Positions 6,874 to 10,065 of a stretch of DNA of 10,065 nt are shown here, piece after piece. Source of the stretch: JAZDOH01 sp043798815 (GTDB lineage: Bacteria > Patescibacteriota > Gracilibacteria > UM-FILTER-43-11); assembly GCA_043798815.1 (NCBI GenBank), contig JAZDOH010000084.1:1-10065 (forward strand). Reading direction: 5' to 3'. Under the pieces are notes generated by a model that was given only the letters and a program-made list of their open reading frames with translations, did no database searches and was not told the DNA's origin. Every line of letters begins with the position of its first letter. Within the stretch, counting starts at the first letter, position 1. Made by a program: the position numbers and the translations under genes.

Positions 6874-7194
6874 TTTGAAGACGCTGAAAACACAGGTCAG
6901 GCAGGCGCTCCGGCAAGTAGTTCCGGCAGCCAGGGTTTTACTACGCAATCGAGCGGCGGCTCCCTACCTGGCCAGCAGGCAGGCAATGGTGGCGGTGGTT
7001 ATGCCAAGGAAATCTTCAGTAAGCAGATCAAGGCCAAATTCCGCACCTTTTTTGTGGATCTGAAAGAAAGCGGCAACGGCAAGTTCGTCAAAATCAGTGA
7101 GAAAAGCCATGGCCGCAAATCCACTGTCATGATGGACGCGGAAGATTTGCCCGCCATGATCGAGGCGCTGCAAGAAGTGCAGAAGCAACTCTAA
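6856..7194 (+). CDS. DUF3276 / PUR-alpha-like nucleic-acid-binding protein
   Basis: 112 residues. Residues 1-48 are a low-complexity, probably disordered tail rich in Gly, Ser and Gln (SSGGSLPGQQAGNGGGG). Residues 49-112 form a single PUR-type repeat: EIFSKQIKAKFRTFFVDLKE (beta strands), GKFVKISEKSHGRKSTVMM, then the amphipathic helix AEDLPAMIEALQEVQKQL. In other bacteria (the Borrelia homologue is the studied case) this fold dimerises and binds single-stranded or structured DNA/RNA. A regulatory or RNA-chaperone role is likely but is inferred from the family. Its stop lies 7 bp from the stop of convergent rny with no terminator between, so the two mRNAs should overlap at their 3' ends. There is no Shine-Dalgarno; the start was chosen because the preceding 20 nt fit the promoter's expected transcript start. 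Confidence 0.85.
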   Translation: MDGDYQFEDAENTGQAGAPASSSGSQGFTTQSSGGSLPGQQAGNGGGGYAKEIFSKQIKAKFRTFFVDLKESGNGKFVKISEKSHGRKSTVMMDAEDLPAMIEALQEVQKQL

Positions 7195-7201
7195 TTACCG
7201 G

Positions 7202-8761
7202 TTACCGGGCCACGTCGATCGAGCGGGTTTCACGAAGCACGTTTACTTTGATGGTGCCGGGGTAAGCCAGTTCGGATTCAATTCTCCGGGCGATTTCGTG
7301 TGAGAGTTTAATGGCGCCCAAATCGTCGATTTCATTGGGCCTTACCATCACGCGGATTTCACGACCAGCCTGGATGGCGTAGCATTTGTCGACACCTTTG
7401 AACGAATTGGCCAAATCCTCCAGCTCCCGCAACCGGCGCAGGTAGGTTTCCAGCGTTTCGCGGCGAGCACCTGGGCGGGAAGCGGAAATGGCGTCGGCGG
7501 CCAAAACCAAAAAGTCGATGGAGGTTTCTGGCTTCACTTCTTCGTGATGGGCCGCGATGGCGTGCACCACCACTTCCGGCAGACCGAATTTTTTCACAAT
7601 ATCCCGGCCGATGAGCGCGTGACTGCCTTCAATCTCATGATCCACCGCCTTGCCGATGTCGTGTAAGAATCCGGCCATTTTGGCATGATTCACGTCCAAG
7701 CCCAGTTCCGCGGCCAAATGACCCGCGATGAAACCCACTTCCATGCTGTGCTTCAGTACGTTTTGGCCGTAGCTGGTGCGGAAGCGGAGTCGGCCAACGA
7801 TTTTCACCAAGTCCGGGTGCAAACCCGTGATTCCGATTTCATACACCGCTTTTTCTCCAAACTCCTTCATCATGGTGTGGATTTCTTCTTTCGTCTGTTC
7901 CACCACCTGTTCGATGCGGGCCGGTTGGATGCGGCCATCTTCCACCAATTTTTCCAGCGCCCGTTTGGCGATGAAGCGGCGCACCAAGTCAAAACCGGAA
8001 ATCACAATGGCTCCCGGAGTGTCATCCACGATCACATCCACACCGGTGAGGTGTTCAAATGCGTTGATGTTGCGTCCTTCACGGCCGATCACCCGCCCCT
8101 TGATTTCATCATTCGGCAATTCCACTAGGGTTTGAGTGGCTTCTGAAGTCACATCGGAGGCGTATTTTTGCACTGCTTGCACGATCAGGTTTTTGGCCTC
8201 CTTGGTGGATTCTTCCTTGATGTCACTTTCGATGCGTTTGTAATGAGCCACCAGTTCGCCCCTGTACTCTTTTTCCAAATTCTCCAGCAACATTTTGCGG
8301 GCCCCCTCTGTAGTGAGCTTGGTGATGGCTTGTAATTTAGTATCCTGCTCCTTAATAATCGCTTCCAGCCGCTCTTCTTCCTGCTTTAGATGCTCTATTT
8401 TTTGGCGGTATTCTTCCCTCACCTTTTCCGCTTCCGTAGTCTTTTTTTCACATTGCTCTTCTTTTTGAATCAAGCGTTCTTCGGTTTTTTCCAACTGGCG
8501 CCGGATTTCCTTTTCTTCCTTTTTCGCCTCCTCGATGATTTCGATGGCCTTATTCTTCCCTTCGATGATTTTTTCCCTCAATTTGGTTTCAGCCTGCAAG
8601 GCTTGGCGTTCCGCGTCTTCAATTCGTTTTTGAGCTTCGGAAATTTTGTGGGCGCCCTCCTGCTCCATTTTTTTCAGACGTTGGCCGCCACTGGTTTTAA
8701 AGTAGGTGAAGATCACCCCTGCTCCAATGACGAGGCCGATGATCACAGAAATTGTATTCAT
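7202..8761 (-). CDS. rny: Ribonuclease Y (membrane-anchored endoribonuclease)
   Basis: 519 residues, the usual length of RNase Y, which initiates mRNA decay by endonucleolytic cleavage at the membrane. An N-terminal membrane helix (4-20), a long Glu/Lys-rich coiled coil (about 28-195), a KH RNA-binding domain (about 212-275, GxxG motif GREG at 226-229) and the HD domain (about 333-425) with metal ligands H338 and H367-D368 (LHDIGK) are in the canonical order. The C-terminus ends IKVNVLRETRSIDVAR as in other family members, so the gene is complete. No Shine-Dalgarno precedes the ATG. The probable promoter lies about 200 nt upstream, leaving a long leader with a hairpin ten bases before the start. 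It is convergent with the PUR-like gene. Confidence 0.97.
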   Translation of the reverse strand: MNTISVIIGLVIGAGVIFTYFKTSGGQRLKKMEQEGAHKISEAQKRIEDAERQALQAETKLREKIIEGKNKAIEIIEEAKKEEKEIRRQLEKTEERLIQKEEQCEKKTTEAEKVREEYRQKIEHLKQEEERLEAIIKEQDTKLQAITKLTTEGARKMLLENLEKEYRGELVAHYKRIESDIKEESTKEAKNLIVQAVQKYASDVTSEATQTLVELPNDEIKGRVIGREGRNINAFEHLTGVDVIVDDTPGAIVISGFDLVRRFIAKRALEKLVEDGRIQPARIEQVVEQTKEEIHTMMKEFGEKAVYEIGITGLHPDLVKIVGRLRFRTSYGQNVLKHSMEVGFIAGHLAAELGLDVNHAKMAGFLHDIGKAVDHEIEGSHALIGRDIVKKFGLPEVVVHAIAAHHEEVKPETSIDFLVLAADAISASRPGARRETLETYLRRLRELEDLANSFKGVDKCYAIQAGREIRVMVRPNEIDDLGAIKLSHEIARRIESELAYPGTIKVNVLRETRSIDVAR

Positions 8762-8769
8762 AAAATGAT

Positions 8770-8798
8770 GGGTTATGCGACTTTAGAGGCATAATCCC
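8770..8798 (-). promoter_or_regulatory. Hairpin in the rny leader just upstream of the start codon
   Basis: On the minus strand GGG-A-TTATGC and GCATAA-CCC pair as 9 bp with one bulged A around a 10-nt loop, 8 nt before the rny ATG. No T-run of terminator length follows, so a role in translation or RNA stability of rny is more likely than termination. This is an inference from position. Confidence 0.5.
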
Positions 8799-8822
8799 AA
8801 ACAATAAAACACATTTTTAATC

Positions 8823-8836
8823 TCCTGACCTCAGGA
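8823..8836. promoter_or_regulatory. 14-bp dyad in the rny leader
   Basis: TCCTGA-CC-TCAGGA, two perfect 6-bp arms with a 2-bp centre. It could be a protein operator or, in RNA, a 5-bp hairpin with a 4-nt loop. No known regulator can be named. Confidence 0.35.
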
Positions 8837-8947
8837 TACGGGAAACGGATTTTCGATAGCGATTAAAGAGTCAGTTGCAGGAAGAGTCATGGTCATGCGG
8901 TGCAGAAGGAGATTGCTGGTTAAGAAAAATATTAAATGATTTATCGT

Positions 8948-8976
8948 TTGAGATTCACTCTAGAGTTCAATATATA
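8948..8976 (+). promoter_or_regulatory. Possible plus-strand promoter facing the rny promoter
   Basis: TTGAGA at 8948-8953, 17-nt spacer, TATATA at 8971-8976 (TATAAT two bases further on). Its -10 region overlaps that of the opposite-strand rny promoter. Transcripts would run toward the candidate RNA at 9104. It may be a by-product of the near-symmetrical AT-rich core. Confidence 0.3.
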
Positions 8977-8997
8977 ATGAATGTTTTTTATTGTCAA
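8969..8997 (-). promoter_or_regulatory. Strong sigma70-like promoter of rny
   Basis: On the minus strand consensus TTGACA (8992-8997), 17-nt spacer, TATATT (8969-8974). The expected start is near 8962, giving a leader of about 200 nt before the rny ATG at 8761. No closer good promoter was found. Confidence 0.65.
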
Positions 8998-9009
8998 AGC
9001 ACGACTTTT

Positions 9010-9023
9010 GCCTTATCTAAGGC
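9010..9023. promoter_or_regulatory. 14-bp dyad between the rny and RNA promoters
   Basis: GCCTTA-TC-TAAGGC, two perfect 6-bp arms with a 2-bp centre, 13 bp upstream of the rny -35 box. It has an operator-like form; no regulator is known. No gene is seen in the rest of 8999-9068. Confidence 0.35.
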
Positions 9024-9068
9024 CACGGTAGTCATTTTCCTCTCTTAATAAAAATATGAAAAAAACCC

Positions 9069-9097
9069 TTGCATCTTCCTTCAGAATTTGATATAAT
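9069..9097 (+). promoter_or_regulatory. Strong promoter of the candidate structured RNA
   Basis: TTGCAT at 9069-9074, 17-nt spacer, TATAAT at 9092-9097, with TG at 9089-9090 (extended -10). The expected start is near 9104. The hexamers and spacing are identical to the promoter of the 81-aa gene at 9796-9824. Confidence 0.7.
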
Positions 9098-9103
9098 GAT
9101 ATG

Positions 9104-9494
9104 AATACTTGATATTGATCCTTAACACCAACGAATAACTCAGCGGAGAAACCTGCCTGAAAATAAAAATACAACACGATGATTCGTCTTCTTGTTCAGG
9201 TTTGATGTTTCGGGCAGATTTCTCCCGCTGACGTGTTGCTGCTCTGCTCCTTGGGTCTTCGGATCTTTGGTTCAGGCTTTAGAAAGGAGTTCGGCTGTTG
9301 GGCTTGCCCAGTGGCTTTGAGTCTTTCTGAGGTGCTTCCTTTCAAAACAAAAAATGCAAATTTTGAGTTTTGTTGGAGCTCAGCCGTTTTTCATTCCTTG
9401 AATTTATCTCTTGGGATGGTGAACCTTTGAGTTTTAACAACAACACGCTTCAACGGGAGAATTAAAAACCCCATCTTCATCGGATGGGTTTTTT
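9104..9494 (+). ncRNA. Candidate novel ~390-nt structured RNA
   Basis: A strong promoter at its 5' end, a strong terminator at its 3' end and no credible ORF between. Helices visible: a long stem 9141-9162/9208-9230 (about 21 bp with one mismatch and one bulge); CAACACG (9172-9178) in its loop complementary to CGTGTTG (9232-9238) one base after the stem, an H-type pseudoknot; a second CAACACG at 9441-9447 that could pair with the same CGTGTTG and close a 200-nt domain; CTCCTT 9247-9252/9284-9289 enclosing a UUCG-capped hairpin 9254-9265; CGGCTG 9292-9297/9381-9386 enclosing 9299-9302/9307-9310 and 9343-9348/9367-9372; and CATTCC 9392-9397/9413-9418. It lacks the conserved cores of RNase P RNA, SRP RNA and tmRNA that I can recognise. 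The family is unknown. Confidence 0.65.
9464..9494. terminator. Bidirectional rho-independent terminator
   Basis: Arms CCCATC (9470-9475) and GATGGG (9483-9488) around a 7-nt loop, followed by six Ts; on the other strand the hairpin is followed by five Ts after one G. It ends the plus-strand RNA and the minus-strand 81-aa gene, which converge here. Confidence 0.85.
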
Positions 9495-9522
9495 ATTATT
9501 TGAATTTTTGCTCAGAGCGGTA

Positions 9523-9768
9523 TTACATCGTCAGGCCTGCCAGTAAATGCTCTCGGGAAGCATCTGTGCTATAAGTAGTCACCTCCAGCCCGTCTTCCGC
9601 GCGAGCCAAGGCCAGGCGCAACGCCCCTCGCACATCCCGAATTTCCCGCGGGAGTCCGGAGCCTTTCATCATCATCTGCATCACGGCGCCTCCATTCACA
9701 ATTCCCAGCTGTGTTTCCAGACTCAAAAGATCGGCGAATTCCTGGAGAGTGTAATGCTGGGTTTGCAT
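9523..9768 (-). CDS. 81-residue hypothetical protein
   Basis: I do not recognise a family. It is a soluble, probably largely helical protein, MQTQHYTLQEFADLLSLE at the N-terminus, a Met-rich stretch GGAVMQMMMKGSGLP around 26-40, then a charged helix DVRGALRLALARAED and the tail TTYSTDASREHLLAGLTM. No membrane segment or zinc motif. That it is a real gene is supported by a near-consensus promoter with the expected start about 20 nt before the ATG and by a bidirectional terminator just after its stop. There is no Shine-Dalgarno, as elsewhere here. It converges with the structured RNA; a functional link is not shown by the sequence. Confidence 0.7.
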   Translation of the reverse strand: MQTQHYTLQEFADLLSLETQLGIVNGGAVMQMMMKGSGLPREIRDVRGALRLALARAEDGLEVTTYSTDASREHLLAGLTM

Positions 9769-9795
9769 TTTTTATTTTGGTTTAGGTATTAAAAT

Positions 9796-9824
9796 ATTAT
9801 ACTCTTTTTACCTTGGAAATGCAA
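9796..9824 (-). promoter_or_regulatory. Strong promoter of the 81-residue gene
   Basis: On the minus strand TTGCAT (9819-9824), 17-nt spacer, TATAAT (9796-9801). The expected start is near 9789, leaving a leader of about 20 nt. It is the same hexamer pair and spacing as the promoter at 9069-9097. Confidence 0.7.
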
Positions 9825-9865
9825 TGAATTCAGATCAAAAATTGTGATCGTTCGCCGGTCATTTT

Positions 9866-10065
9866 TTAGGCTGCATTCAGAAAATCTACTCTTCGCGCAA
9901 CGTCACCCATAATTTTTGTTTTTACATCAGGCAATTTTAATTCCATAAAAGATTCATTTACTTGTCGTGGTGTGGGATTTCTCATGGTCATATCAGCTTC
10001 ATTTATCGGCTTCATGTATTCTCTAACAGCCGTGAATTGCAGTAATTTTATGTATCCTGCAGGGA
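9866..10065 (-). CDS. Partial CDS, C-terminal 65 residues, unknown function
   Basis: A minus-strand frame is open from the window edge to a TAA at 9866-9868 (65 residues, first whole codon at 10063). The sequence begins PAGYIKLLQFTAVREYMKPI and ends KIMGDVARRVDFLNAA. It looks protein-like (mixed hydrophobic and charged, no low complexity) but I cannot assign a family. The true start is beyond the window, although the in-frame ATG at 10015 would give a 49-residue product. After the stop, 9769-9865 holds only the promoter of the next gene and a short GATCA...TGATC dyad at 9833-9849. The region is more AT-rich than the signalling cluster. Confidence 0.5.
   Translation of the reverse strand, partial: PAGYIKLLQFTAVREYMKPINEADMTMRNPTPRQVNESFMELKLPDVKTKIMGDVARRVDFLNAA

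Noticed and set aside
7685..8135. Plus-strand ORFs of 119 and 147 codons within rny
   Set aside because: They are shadows of the conserved KH-HD coding sequence of rny on the opposite strand.
8981..9031. 16-residue leader-peptide-like ORF after the plus-strand promoter
   Set aside because: The ATG lies at or before the expected transcript start and there is no attenuator after it.
9233..9430. 65-codon plus-strand ORF inside the candidate RNA
   Set aside because: The composition looks like chance (MLLLCSLGLRIFGSGF...), it begins inside a base-paired element and overlaps several helices.
1..10065. CRISPR arrays, tRNA or rRNA genes
   Set aside because: No regularly spaced direct repeats, no cloverleaf with a TTCRA loop, and no rRNA signature stretches were seen on either strand.

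Overview
The window is bacterial and uses TGA as a stop codon (two signalling genes end in TGA), so it is not one of the UGA-glycine lineages. Protein types (a DUF3276/PUR-alpha-like protein next to RNase Y, a GT4 glycosyltransferase, a receiver/PP2C/STAS signalling block), the near absence of Shine-Dalgarno sequences, very short leaders and 1-4 nt gene overlaps would suit a candidate-phyla (Patescibacteria/Peregrinibacteria-like) or similar uncultured genome. That assignment is an inference and no marker gene here proves it.

Layout. 1-326: a densely folded non-coding region ending in a weak terminator. 429-5275 (+): a signalling cluster made of a soluble triple-PAS histidine kinase, a stand-alone receiver, an RsbW-type kinase fused to a STAS domain, a second free-standing STAS protein, and a membrane HAMP-PP2C (RsbU/SpoIIE-type) phosphatase. 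Two promoters drive it, and they share an identical 11-base element just upstream of the -10 box. 5276-5735: a weak region with one small minus-strand gene of unknown function. 5736-6818 (-): a GT4 glycosyltransferase with a short repeat-like insert in its inter-domain linker. 6856-7194 (+): a PUR-alpha-like nucleic-acid-binding protein, divergent from the glycosyltransferase and convergent with rny. 7202-8761 (-): RNase Y, with a strong distant promoter and a leader of about 200 nt that carries hairpins. 9104-9494 (+): a promoter-to-terminator transcription unit with no credible ORF but many complementary helices, including a possible pseudoknot; it is the best candidate for an undescribed RNA. 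9523-9768 (-): an 81-aa unknown protein with a strong promoter and a shared bidirectional terminator. 9866-10065 (-): the C-terminal end of a gene that leaves the window.

How the genes work together. The kinase/receiver pair and the RsbW-STAS/STAS/PP2C set look like one partner-switching pathway: a membrane phosphatase dephosphorylates STAS proteins, the ATP-binding kinase rephosphorylates them, and a target is sequestered or released. No sigma factor is encoded here, so the output is unknown. RNase Y and the PUR-like protein form an RNA-metabolism neighbourhood next to the candidate structured RNA.
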